Part shown: positions 1 to 6,842 of the stretch, one piece after another | Layout: each line of letters begins with the position of its first letter | How positions within the stretch are numbered: the stretch's first letter is position 1 | Assembly: GCA_002366645.1 (NCBI GenBank) | Contig: DFBM01000076.1 | Coordinates: forward strand, 1-12,452 | DNA length: 12,452 nucleotides | DNA from: Rhodobacterales bacterium UBA3080 | GTDB taxonomy: Bacteria > Pseudomonadota > Alphaproteobacteria > Rhodobacterales > Rhodobacteraceae | Reading direction: 5' to 3' | The notes under the pieces: generated by a model | The model's database searches: none | The model's input: only the letters and a program-made list of their open reading frames with translations | What the model was told of the DNA's origin: nothing | Translations under genes and position numbers: made by a program

Positions 1-181
1 AATTTTTGATGCCGCAGGCGTGGACTTGTTAAACCCCACGATAACGTCCTGTGGCTCGGGTGTTACCGCCGCGATCCTGTCATTGGCGATGGCGAGGTTG
101 GGGCATCAGTTAAACGCCGTATATGACGGTAGCTGGTCGGAGTGGGGCATGTACGGTGATCTGAAGGTGGAAACCGGATGA
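1..181 (+). CDS. sseA: 3-mercaptopyruvate sulfurtransferase, C-terminal fragment
   Basis: Only the last 59 codons are in the window; the frame is open from base 2 and stops with TGA at 179-181. The fragment contains the rhodanese active-site loop CGSGVTA, with the persulfide-forming Cys codon at 50-52. The loop form CGSGVT is typical of 3-mercaptopyruvate sulfurtransferases; thiosulfate sulfurtransferases (rhodaneses) usually have a basic residue after the Cys. The downstream YDGSWSEWG segment is the conserved C-terminal end of the second rhodanese domain. The enzyme moves sulfur from 3-mercaptopyruvate to thiol acceptors or cyanide, giving pyruvate. Its stop overlaps the start of the next gene by 4 nt (ATGA), so the two are probably co-transcribed and translationally coupled. 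The N-terminal inactive rhodanese domain lies outside the window. Confidence 0.9.
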   Translation, partial: IFDAAGVDLLNPTITSCGSGVTAAILSLAMARLGHQLNAVYDGSWSEWGMYGDLKVETG

Positions 182-729
182 CACGCCTGCAAGCTGGAGA
201 CGAGGTAACCTACACAGTCACCTTTTTGGAGATGGACCACCACCCAACTTTTCCATACCCGCCGATGCCAACCGGTGGACCGACGGTGTTGTTGGCTGCG
301 GACGAACCGCCTGCTTGGTATTTCCTTAATCTCTATGACGCTGTTGGTGCAGCTTACGAATGGACCGATCAGCATGAGAAATCCAAAGCTGAAGTTGAGG
401 GTTTTCTACACGATCCTGCCGTAACGCTGTTCACATTGATGCGGACTGGCTGGCCCGCAGGTTTCTTCATTTTGGACGGGCGCATCGAGGGCGTGTGCGA
501 TTTGGCATATTTTGGACTGGTTCCGGAAGCAGTCGGTCTTGGTCTGGGTAATTACCTGTTGCACACTGCGATCCTGATGGGATGGGAGCTTCCGGGCGTG
601 ACAAAAATGACCGTAAATACGAATTCCCTTGATCACCCCCGTGCTTTGCCGCTTTACCAGAAAGCAGGATTTGCACCTGTTCGACGTGCCGAGCATAAAA
701 GAATACTTACGCGCGATAGAACCCACTGA
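178..729 (+). CDS. GNAT family N-acetyltransferase
   Basis: This 183-aa protein has the GNAT fold signals in its C-terminal half. An acetyl-CoA pyrophosphate-binding motif A is seen at about residues 111-128 (YFGLVPEAVGLGLGNYLL, the G-x-G-x-G loop before a helix). A motif B region lies at about 146-165, where VNTN is followed by an LYQKAGF end, the usual 'N...A...Y.k.GF' pattern of GNATs. The first 80 residues are less typical and may be substrate-specific. The start is the ATG inside the ATGA overlap with the upstream sulfurtransferase stop; no better start is visible. The acyl acceptor cannot be told from sequence. It sits between a sulfurtransferase and an aminotransferase gene, which hints at a small amine or amino acid, but this is only context. 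The stop codon overlaps the AAGGA ribosome binding site of the next gene. Confidence 0.85.
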   Translation: MTRLQAGDEVTYTVTFLEMDHHPTFPYPPMPTGGPTVLLAADEPPAWYFLNLYDAVGAAYEWTDQHEKSKAEVEGFLHDPAVTLFTLMRTGWPAGFFILDGRIEGVCDLAYFGLVPEAVGLGLGNYLLHTAILMGWELPGVTKMTVNTNSLDHPRALPLYQKAGFAPVRRAEHKRILTRDRTH

Positions 730-741
730 AGGACTAACCAG

Positions 742-1917
742 ATGTTCGACAAACTCAAGCCACAACCCGAAGACAAAATCATCAAACTCATCGGCATGTA
801 TGCTGCTGATCCACGCGACCAGAAGCTGGATTTGGGTGTTGGTGTTTACAAAGACGCGAGCGGCAATACGCCGGTTATGCGTGCTGTGAAAAAAGCTGAA
901 GCACGCCTGTTGGAATCGCAGGACACGAAAAAATATGTAGGGTTGCTGGGCAATCTGGATTTTGTCGCGGCGATGGGGGATTTGGTCCTTGGCGACAGCG
1001 TTGACTCATCCCGCGTGACGGGTGCGCAGACGCCGGGTGGCACGGGTGCCATCCGCCAGATATTCGAGTTGATCAATATGGCCAGCCCTGACGCGACAGT
1101 CTGGATTTCGGATCCTAGCTGGCCAAACCATGAAGCTATTCTGAAATATCTTGGCATGAATATCGGCAAGTACCGATATTTTGACGATGCGACCTGTGGG
1201 GTCGATTTTGACGGAATGATGGCTGATCTGGATGGTGTAGCGGAAGGTGACGTCGTGTTACTTCACGGCTGTTGCCATAATCCAACAGGCGCCAACATCA
1301 CGTTGGAGCAGTGGGGTCAGGTTACTAATCTTGTATTGTCCAAAAACGTTATGCCGATGATTGACTTCGCGTATCAGGGTTTCGGCGATGGTCTGGACGA
1401 GGATGCCGAAGGCGTTCGCTACATGGCCGCGCGTGTTCCTGAAATGCTGGTAGCTGCGTCCTGCTCGAAGAACTTCGGCCTTTATCGTGACCGTGTTGGC
1501 GTGGCCTTGGCGCTATGCAAGGGTGATACAATGCTTACCAAAGGTGCGATGGCCACTTTGAACCGCGTGAACTTCAGTTTCCCGCCGGATCATGGCGCAA
1601 CTGTTGTGGCGATCATTATGGCGGATCCTGATCTCAAAGCCGAGTGGATGGAAGAGTTGGAGAGCATGAGAACTTCGATGCTGTCCCTACGTACCGGATT
1701 GGCCGAGGCGCTGCGTCGCGAGACTAACTCGGACCGGTTCGATTTCGTGGCGGACCACCGCGGGATGTTCTCGCGGCTTGGCCTGACGTCCGACCAAGTA
1801 GACCAGCTGCGCGAAACGCACGGGATTTATATGGTGGGCGATAGCCGCTTTAATGTTGCCGGTCTGCCCGCTGACGGGTTGGACGATCTCGCTAAGGCAG
1901 TCGCGGAGGTTCTTTAA
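742..1917 (+). CDS. Class I aspartate/aromatic amino acid aminotransferase
   Basis: This 391-aa protein is full length for the AspC/TyrB subfamily of fold-type I PLP enzymes. Family landmarks are in order: the N-terminal LGVGVYKD segment, the CCHNPTG motif (Asn that contacts PLP O3'), DFAYQGF (Asp that pairs with the pyridine nitrogen, and Tyr), SCSKNFGLYRDRVG with the Schiff-base Lys at residue 243, and SRFNVAG with the carboxylate-binding Arg at residue 369. It moves the amino group between aspartate, glutamate or aromatic amino acids and 2-oxoglutarate in the cytoplasm. The segment GMFSRLGL differs from the GMFS(F/Y)(S/T)GL seen in AspC/TyrB, so substrate preference is open; tyrB-like or aspC-like are both possible. 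An AAGGA ribosome site overlaps the upstream stop, 12 nt before the ATG. The next gene begins 3 nt after its stop, so it is probably part of one transcript. Confidence 0.92.
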   Translation: MFDKLKPQPEDKIIKLIGMYAADPRDQKLDLGVGVYKDASGNTPVMRAVKKAEARLLESQDTKKYVGLLGNLDFVAAMGDLVLGDSVDSSRVTGAQTPGGTGAIRQIFELINMASPDATVWISDPSWPNHEAILKYLGMNIGKYRYFDDATCGVDFDGMMADLDGVAEGDVVLLHGCCHNPTGANITLEQWGQVTNLVLSKNVMPMIDFAYQGFGDGLDEDAEGVRYMAARVPEMLVAASCSKNFGLYRDRVGVALALCKGDTMLTKGAMATLNRVNFSFPPDHGATVVAIIMADPDLKAEWMEELESMRTSMLSLRTGLAEALRRETNSDRFDFVADHRGMFSRLGLTSDQVDQLRETHGIYMVGDSRFNVAGLPADGLDDLAKAVAEVL

Positions 1918-1920
1918 GCC

Positions 1921-2826
1921 GTGGTTCCCTACATCCGGGCTTCGGACGTCGAACATCTGCTGGACTGGAATGATCTGGCGGATGCGCTTGCGGCGGGGCA
2001 CCGGATGCCGAAGCCTGAAATCTCCGACCAGTTTCTACACCGTGGCGGCGACACGCTGTTATCCCGCGCGGCGTGGATTGACGGGTTCGGTGTTGCGGTG
2101 AAATCGGTAACGGTGATGCCGGAAAATGCTACTGAAGGATTGCCCTCGGTCCACGGCGCGATGGTTTTGTTTGAAGATAAAACCGGACAGGTCGAGGCGG
2201 TTATTGATTCAGCGTTGGTTACCAAATGGAAAACCGCCGGAGATTCCGTTTTAGGGGCAAGACTGCTGGCGAGGCCGGATTCCAAGCGCTTATTGATTGT
2301 TGGGGCGGGGACCGTCGCCGTATCATTAATTGAAGCCTACCGCGCCGTTTTCCCGAATATCGAAATATCTGTATGGAACCGGACGCGTGCCAATGCCGAA
2401 AACCTGGGCGTGCAGGTGGCGGACGATCTGGCGAGCGCGGTGCATGCGGCGGATATAATCAGCTGTGCCACAATGGCGACCACACCGGTGATTAAAGGCG
2501 AGTGGTTGCGAGAGGGACAGCACCTCGATCTGATCGGGGCATTCAAGGCTGACATGCGCGAAGCCGACGATCAGGCGATGCAACGGGCGAAACTGTTCGT
2601 TGATAGCCGTGAAACTACAATCGAGCACATTGGCGAGCTGAAAATCCCCATCGCGAGCGGTGCGATCACTGCCGAGGATGTTTTGGCGGACCTTTACGAC
2701 CTAGAACAAGGGCAGGTCGGGCGCACGGATGCGCGCGATATAACCTTGTTCAAAAATGGTGGCGGCGCGCATCTGGACCTGATGACAGGGCGTGAAATTC
2801 TGAAAGCATGGCGCCGCCGGTCCTGA
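1921..2826 (+). CDS. Ornithine cyclodeaminase/mu-crystallin family protein, possible cyclic imine (Pyr2C) reductase
   Basis: This 301-aa protein has the OCD/mu-crystallin fold signals: a substrate-domain Arg49, Lys61 in VAVKS, a WKTAGDS segment at 103-109, and a Rossmann motif GAGTVA at 128-133. The start is GTG, 3 nt after the aminotransferase stop; GGAGG at 1905-1909 is the likely ribosome site, and the N-terminus (YIRASDVEHLL) matches the family start. Two positions depart from true ornithine cyclodeaminases. The usual RTAA arginine is Lys104, and the catalytic Asp that normally follows the conserved IGA is Phe208 (IGAFKADMRE). A GAF version is, as I recall, typical of relatives that reduce delta1-pyrroline-2-carboxylate or other ketimines with NAD(P)H. 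Ornithine cyclodeamination is therefore unlikely. Its coupling to an aminotransferase gene fits reduction of a cyclic keto-acid-derived imine, but the substrate is inferred. Confidence 0.85.
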   Translation: MVPYIRASDVEHLLDWNDLADALAAGHRMPKPEISDQFLHRGGDTLLSRAAWIDGFGVAVKSVTVMPENATEGLPSVHGAMVLFEDKTGQVEAVIDSALVTKWKTAGDSVLGARLLARPDSKRLLIVGAGTVAVSLIEAYRAVFPNIEISVWNRTRANAENLGVQVADDLASAVHAADIISCATMATTPVIKGEWLREGQHLDLIGAFKADMREADDQAMQRAKLFVDSRETTIEHIGELKIPIASGAITAEDVLADLYDLEQGQVGRTDARDITLFKNGGGAHLDLMTGREILKAWRRRS

Positions 2827-2847
2827 CTTTCCCACATAGAAAGCAGA

Positions 2848-3348
2848 TCAGGCCGGTGTGAACGTCAGTGCTAGCCCGTTGATGCAATGCCGTTTTCCAG
2901 TCGGCGCGGGGCCGTCGTTAAAGACGTGACCTAGGTGACCACCGCAACGGCGGCAATGCTCCTCCGTGCGGCGTGAAAACAGGGAGTTATCCGCTTTGAA
3001 GTTGACGTTACCTTCAATGTAATCCCAAAAACTCGGCCATCCGGTTCCGCTTTTATATTTGGTTTCGGATTTGAACAAAGGCAGATCACAACCAGCGCAA
3101 TGATAGGTGCCGACACGTGTTTCCGATAACAACGGGCTGCTTTCACCCAAGAGGCTGTTGGAGAAAGGTTTTTCGGTCTTTTCCTTGCGTAACACGGCAA
3201 AACGGGCAGGCGACAAGAGTTGCTGCCATTCGGCTTCGCTCCGCATAATTTCGAAAACTTCGGTTGCCGCCGAGGCGCTTAAGCCACCGAATGCGGTGAG
3301 GCCGATGGTGGCTGTTGTGCCTGAAAGGAATTTGCGGCGATTGATCAT
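2848..3348 (-). CDS. msrB: Tat-exported peptide-methionine (R)-S-oxide reductase
   Basis: MsrB reduces methionine-R-sulfoxide in proteins. The 166-aa protein begins with a twin-arginine signal peptide (NRRKFL at 3-8, hydrophobic stretch to about 25, ASA cleavage site near 27-28), so it should be folded in the cytoplasm and exported to the periplasm. The MsrB domain shows two Zn-binding CxxC pairs (C84/C87 in CAGC and C132/C135 in CRRC), the SGTGWPSFWD segment, GHVFNDGP, and the catalytic R153-H-C155-I-N157 motif. These five are the only cysteines in the protein, so no resolving Cys is available and recycling must use direct reduction of the sulfenic acid by a partner. The ribosome site AAGGA lies 7 nt before the ATG. 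It lies 88 nt downstream of the kinase gene on the same strand and converges with the cyclodeaminase-family gene, 21 nt apart. Confidence 0.95.
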   Translation of the reverse strand: MINRRKFLSGTTATIGLTAFGGLSASAATEVFEIMRSEAEWQQLLSPARFAVLRKEKTEKPFSNSLLGESSPLLSETRVGTYHCAGCDLPLFKSETKYKSGTGWPSFWDYIEGNVNFKADNSLFSRRTEEHCRRCGGHLGHVFNDGPAPTGKRHCINGLALTFTPA

Positions 3349-3378
3349 AAGTACGTCCTTGGGTTGATTTCGTTAGGT

Positions 3379-3405
3379 TCTATATAGGGACGAATTACGT
3401 TTCAA
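3379..3405 (-). promoter_or_regulatory. msrB: Candidate msrB promoter
   Basis: Read on the minus strand, TTGAAA (3405-3400) and TATAGA (3384-3379) are separated by 15 nt, giving a start near 3372 and a leader of about 25 nt before the msrB ATG. The spacing is short for a sigma-70 promoter, so this is only a candidate. No intrinsic terminator is visible after the kinase gene, so read-through from upstream is also possible. Confidence 0.3.
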
Positions 3406-3436
3406 AGGGTAACATGTTCTCGACCGGTTGTGATGG

Positions 3437-6109
3437 TCACGCTAGCGGCAAGGTGATCTTGAACACAGCGCCCGGCGCGTTTTCCTCGACTGTTAAATCA
3501 CCTTTTAGGTTGCGCATAATTTCGCGGCTGATCGGCAGACCCAAGCCGGCGCTACCTGCCAAAGTAATCTCTGAAAGGCGTGAAAATTTTTCGAATACCT
3601 TTTCACGATCCTTTGGGTGTATCCCCGGCCCGTTGTCCGAAACCCCGACGACGGCGATCCTTCCGACCTTTCGGGTGTGAATTGTAATGGTTGGATTTTC
3701 GGAGCGTCCGTATTTGATAGCATTCGAAATCACATTGATGAAAACCTGCGCCAACCGGTCAAAATCAGCTGCAACCACGATATCACTGTCACCTTTCCGG
3801 ACTATCTGGACATCAGCCGAAGCCCGCAATCCCTCGCTGCTGGAAAGCGCGCGGTCGATTACATCGTTTAGGCTAACCGCCTCTAGCTGCCAGTTCACGC
3901 GGCCGCTTTCCAGAAAGCTTAGGTCGAGGATTTCGTCCAATAAGCGTGTCAGGCGTTGGCTCTCGGTATTTATAATGTCAACGAAACGATGGGATTTCTC
4001 GGACGACAGGTTGTCGGTTTCCCTCAGGATTTCGGCGAAAGATTTGATCGATGTCATCGGTGTGCGCAATTCGTGACTGATCTGCGAGAGGAAAGCGTCT
4101 TTTTGTGCACCAAGTTCGGTCAACTGGGCGTTCGCTTGCCGCAACTTACGGGCAGATTCAGCCAGTTCACGCGACTGGACCTCTAGTTGTTGCGAATACT
4201 CCATGACTTGCGCGGTTTCGTCGGCGATCTTCATCAGCTCTTCGACGGAAACAGTGCCGCCACCGGCGATCTGCGACACCATTGCGTGGGCGGACGCTGC
4301 GCCGACGCTTCCGGTCAATTCCCGTTCGAGCTTTTGGATAAAATTGTCTGTCGGGTCGGGGAGACCGACATTTTTCCCCTGAGCCCCCGCTGCCTGAGTG
4401 AATAAGCGATGAGCGTGGTTTGTACCCAGTATTCGTTGAGCTAGTGTGAATAGGTCTTCGGATGTTGCCGACCGGCGGATCACAATCCCGGCGCCACGCC
4501 CGTCCGTTTGGCGGAATACGTCGACAAATTGTGACCCTTGAATCCGTTCCAGCTGCCTTGGTGGAACTACGAGCGACAGGCCGATGAAAAGGGCAGCGTT
4601 GATCCCCAGTGACCAGAACAGCGAGTGAACCAATGCATCGTATCCCGACAGGCCAAACAGTTCCTGCGGGCGTAGCCATGCCATTCCGAACGGCCCGTTT
4701 TCGATGACGCTGCTGCTTAGCAGGAAGGACCCCTCAAAGCTCGGGAGAAACAGGGTGTAGGCCCAAATTAGAAAACCGATGATGAGTCCTGCTAATGCAC
4801 CGGTTCGCGTCGCACTACGCCAGAAGATACCACCTAACAAGCTGGGTAAGACTTGGGCGATGCCTGCGAATGCGATCAGCCCGATTGACGCGAGGGCGTT
4901 GGAACCGCCCGTGAGTCGAAAGTAGAAATAGCCAAGCAATAGTAGACCGGCGATGCTGAAGCGACGGCTGAGTAAAAGGACGTTCCGCACATCGCCGCTG
5001 GTGGATATCCGGCCGCGGCCGTAGCTAAGCCAGAGCGGCATAACGATATGGTTGGAAACCATCGTTGAAAGCGCGATTGCGGCGACGATTACCATCGACG
5101 TGGCGGAGGAGAAGCCGCCTAGGAAGGCAAACAACGCCAATGCGTTTTGCCCTTCTGCCAAGGGGACGGTTAGTACAAATAGGTCGGGGTTCGAGCCTTC
5201 CGGCAGGATTGATTGACCGGCAATTGCGATCGGTAAAACGAAAAGGCTCATCAAGAACAAATATAGCGGGAAGGCCCAACTGGCGGTGGCTAAATGCCGT
5301 TCATCTGAATTCTCAACGATGGTTACCTGAAACATGCGGGGCAGCGTTATAATGGCGGTTGCAGACAGGAATGTCAGCGCGATCCAGCGACGGCTGAATA
5401 TGCGGTCGGTTTGTAACATATCGGGGGACATGCGCGAGAAAATGCCGCTCGGCCCGTCGCCGATGCCCCATACCACGAATATCCCGACTGCGAGCAGTGC
5501 GAACAGCTTTACGACGGCCTCAAGTGCGATAGCGGTTACCACACCGTGGTGGCGTTCATTAGCATCGACGTTTCTGGTGCCGAACAGAATCGTGAAAATC
5601 GCCAGAACCGCCGCGATCCAGAATGCCGATACCTTTTCGTTAGCAAAGCCGGCACTGTCCGACGGTGAAAAAACCGAAAAGCTGGTGGTGATGGACTGCA
5701 ATTGCAGCGCGATATAGGGGGTTGAACCAATCACGGCCAGCAGCGTCACGGCAACCCCGAGCGTCGCGCTTTTGCCATAGCGCGAGGAGATAAGGTCGGC
5801 GATGGAGGTTATACGCTGGCTTCGACCGATCCGAAGCAGTTTACGCAGCAGCCACCACCAGCCGATAAAGACCAGTGTAGGGCCAAGGTAGATGGTAACG
5901 AATTCCAACCCGTTTCGCGCTGCGGTGCCTACGGCTCCGTAAAAGGTCCATGCCGTGCAGTAAACGGATATCGAAAGCGTATACACCAGTGGCGAGCGCA
6001 ACCAGCCAAGCCGTCCGGCACGCGCGCGTCGTTCCGCCCAGAAAGCGACCGTGAATAGTAGGGCGACATAGGCGGCGCTGGCAGCAACAAGTATGTTGAA
6101 GGTTAACAC
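3437..6109 (-). CDS. Sodium:solute symporter-sensor histidine kinase fusion (CbrA/CrbS-like)
   Basis: This 890-aa membrane protein joins a transporter-like input to a kinase. Residues 1 to about 516 form a multi-helix SLC5/sodium:solute symporter domain, including the STPYIALQLQSI segment typical of symporter kinases. Residues of about 540-610 (around DLFTLAQRILG at 552) resemble the STAC linker domain. A coiled coil at about 625-670 leads into HisKA, with the H-box SHELRTP and phospho-acceptor His679. The HATPase domain follows with an N-box (NVISNAIKYG), a G1 box (VSDNGPGI), an F-box (EKFSRL) and a G2 box (GSAGLGLP). All catalytic boxes are intact. The start is GTG, 1 nt after the stop of the small membrane protein, with GAGGG upstream. 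Family members CbrA and CrbS sense or respond to carbon sources such as histidine or acetate; the ligand here is unknown. The cognate partner is probably the receiver protein two genes upstream. Confidence 0.93.
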   Translation of the reverse strand: MLTFNILVAASAAYVALLFTVAFWAERRARAGRLGWLRSPLVYTLSISVYCTAWTFYGAVGTAARNGLEFVTIYLGPTLVFIGWWWLLRKLLRIGRSQRITSIADLISSRYGKSATLGVAVTLLAVIGSTPYIALQLQSITTSFSVFSPSDSAGFANEKVSAFWIAAVLAIFTILFGTRNVDANERHHGVVTAIALEAVVKLFALLAVGIFVVWGIGDGPSGIFSRMSPDMLQTDRIFSRRWIALTFLSATAIITLPRMFQVTIVENSDERHLATASWAFPLYLFLMSLFVLPIAIAGQSILPEGSNPDLFVLTVPLAEGQNALALFAFLGGFSSATSMVIVAAIALSTMVSNHIVMPLWLSYGRGRISTSGDVRNVLLLSRRFSIAGLLLLGYFYFRLTGGSNALASIGLIAFAGIAQVLPSLLGGIFWRSATRTGALAGLIIGFLIWAYTLFLPSFEGSFLLSSSVIENGPFGMAWLRPQELFGLSGYDALVHSLFWSLGINAALFIGLSLVVPPRQLERIQGSQFVDVFRQTDGRGAGIVIRRSATSEDLFTLAQRILGTNHAHRLFTQAAGAQGKNVGLPDPTDNFIQKLERELTGSVGAASAHAMVSQIAGGGTVSVEELMKIADETAQVMEYSQQLEVQSRELAESARKLRQANAQLTELGAQKDAFLSQISHELRTPMTSIKSFAEILRETDNLSSEKSHRFVDIINTESQRLTRLLDEILDLSFLESGRVNWQLEAVSLNDVIDRALSSSEGLRASADVQIVRKGDSDIVVAADFDRLAQVFINVISNAIKYGRSENPTITIHTRKVGRIAVVGVSDNGPGIHPKDREKVFEKFSRLSEITLAGSAGLGLPISREIMRNLKGDLTVEENAPGAVFKITLPLA

Positions 6110-6110
6110 T

Positions 6111-6362
6111 TCAGCCGCCCTCGTCGCCTTTGGTCAGTAGACGTGACATTCTACGAGCGAGAACGATCAGCAAAATCCATGCGCCAAAGATATAAAGGAA
6201 CGCAAGCGGGGCACCAAACACCAGAACGTCTTTTATGAAGATCGTGAATAACGGTGTAATAAAAATAACGACACCAAAAAGCGGCAAGACCAACGCGGCG
6301 TCTTGTCTGCGGCGGCGCCGGAAAGCGCGTTCGGCCAGATCGGGTGGGCTTTTGTCGGTCAT
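6111..6362 (-). CDS. Small two-helix membrane protein, possible symporter accessory subunit
   Basis: This 83-aa protein has a charged N-terminus containing five consecutive arginines (15-19), then two hydrophobic segments at about 23-43 and 46-69, and a basic-then-acidic tail. The topology, small size and position directly before a symporter-type gene resemble the small membrane proteins (DUF485/DUF3311-like) that precede many sodium:solute symporters; I cannot assign it to one of these families with certainty. The positive-inside rule puts both ends in the cytoplasm. The ATG overlaps the stop of the response regulator gene by 4 nt, with AGGA about 9 nt upstream, and its stop is 1 nt before the kinase GTG. 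Translation of the three genes is therefore probably coupled. A role in stability or signalling of the symporter domain is inference. Confidence 0.8.
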   Translation of the reverse strand: MTDKSPPDLAERAFRRRRRQDAALVLPLFGVVIFITPLFTIFIKDVLVFGAPLAFLYIFGAWILLIVLARRMSRLLTKGDEGG

Positions 6363-6718
6363 GACAACATTTCCTGCACCGCCAAAACAATTTCCGAGTT
6401 CGAGAAGGGTTTGGTCATAAATCGGGTGACACCTATTTCTTCAGCGGTTTGACGGTCACGTGCCTGCCCCTTGGCGGTAAGCATCAAAACCTTGGGGCCG
6501 GTATCAAGGCCGTCAATGTCGCGCAAAATATCGAAACCGGAGCGGTTTGGCAGCATTACATCCAGAATGACCAAATCGGGCTGGAATGTATCTATTCTGG
6601 CCATAGCCTCGGCGCCGTCCTGTTCGGATTCTACGAGATAGCCGGCACGATCAAGAAGAAAGGAAAGGGACTCGATTATATTCGGTTCGTCTTCGACGAT
6701 CAGTATTCGCTTGGTCAT
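6359..6718 (-). CDS. Single-domain response regulator (receiver only)
   Basis: The protein is a CheY-like receiver with no DNA-binding or other output domain. Counting from the chosen start (119 aa), it has the acidic pair in VEDE (E9/D10), phospho-acceptor Asp53 in VILDVMLP, Thr81 in MLTAK and Lys103 in MTKPF, all the residues needed for phosphorylation. An in-frame ATG 12 nt further upstream (6730) is less likely, because a strong GGAGGG ribosome site (6728-6723) sits between the two ATGs at the right distance for the inner one and overlaps the outer one. It is the first gene of the receiver, small membrane protein and symporter-kinase set and is the likely target of that kinase. Because it has no output domain, the signal must pass on by protein-protein contact or a phosphorelay; the XRE regulator just upstream is a candidate partner (see findings). 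Confidence 0.92.
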   Translation of the reverse strand: MTKRILIVEDEPNIIESLSFLLDRAGYLVESEQDGAEAMARIDTFQPDLVILDVMLPNRSGFDILRDIDGLDTGPKVLMLTAKGQARDRQTAEEIGVTRFMTKPFSNSEIVLAVQEMLS

Positions 6719-6722
6719 CCAT

Positions 6723-6728
6723 CCCTCC
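6723..6728 (-). promoter_or_regulatory. Ribosome binding site deciding the response regulator start
   Basis: On the minus strand GGAGGG is followed by 4 nt and an ATG at 6718-6716. An alternative ATG (6730-6728) overlaps this Shine-Dalgarno sequence and has no comparable site of its own, which favours the shorter 119-aa protein. Confidence 0.65.
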
Positions 6729-6842
6729 ATCTGGCGGCATTTTCACCGTCTTGGTTGTCAGATTAGCGATAAATTTGGTCAACTAACAAGGTAAATGAAT
6801 TGTTGCGAGGATTGGCGAGGCCTTTCGCCCCGAAAATAGCAC

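Noticed and set aside
406..889. Open frames on both strands across the GNAT/aminotransferase junction
   Set aside because: They overlap two recognisable proteins and translate to unlikely compositions with no domain signals.
2827..2843. CTTTC/GAAAG hairpin between the convergent genes as a bidirectional terminator
   Set aside because: The stem is short and not G+C rich, and there is no T tract on either strand.
3411..3418. AACATGTT palindrome downstream of the kinase gene
   Set aside because: An 8-bp palindrome is expected by chance at this scale and nothing nearby supports an operator.
6797..6842. Hairpin GGCGA/TCGCC after the XRE regulator gene as a terminator
   Set aside because: Only a 5-bp stem with no T run in the direction of transcription; read-through into the response regulator gene remains possible.
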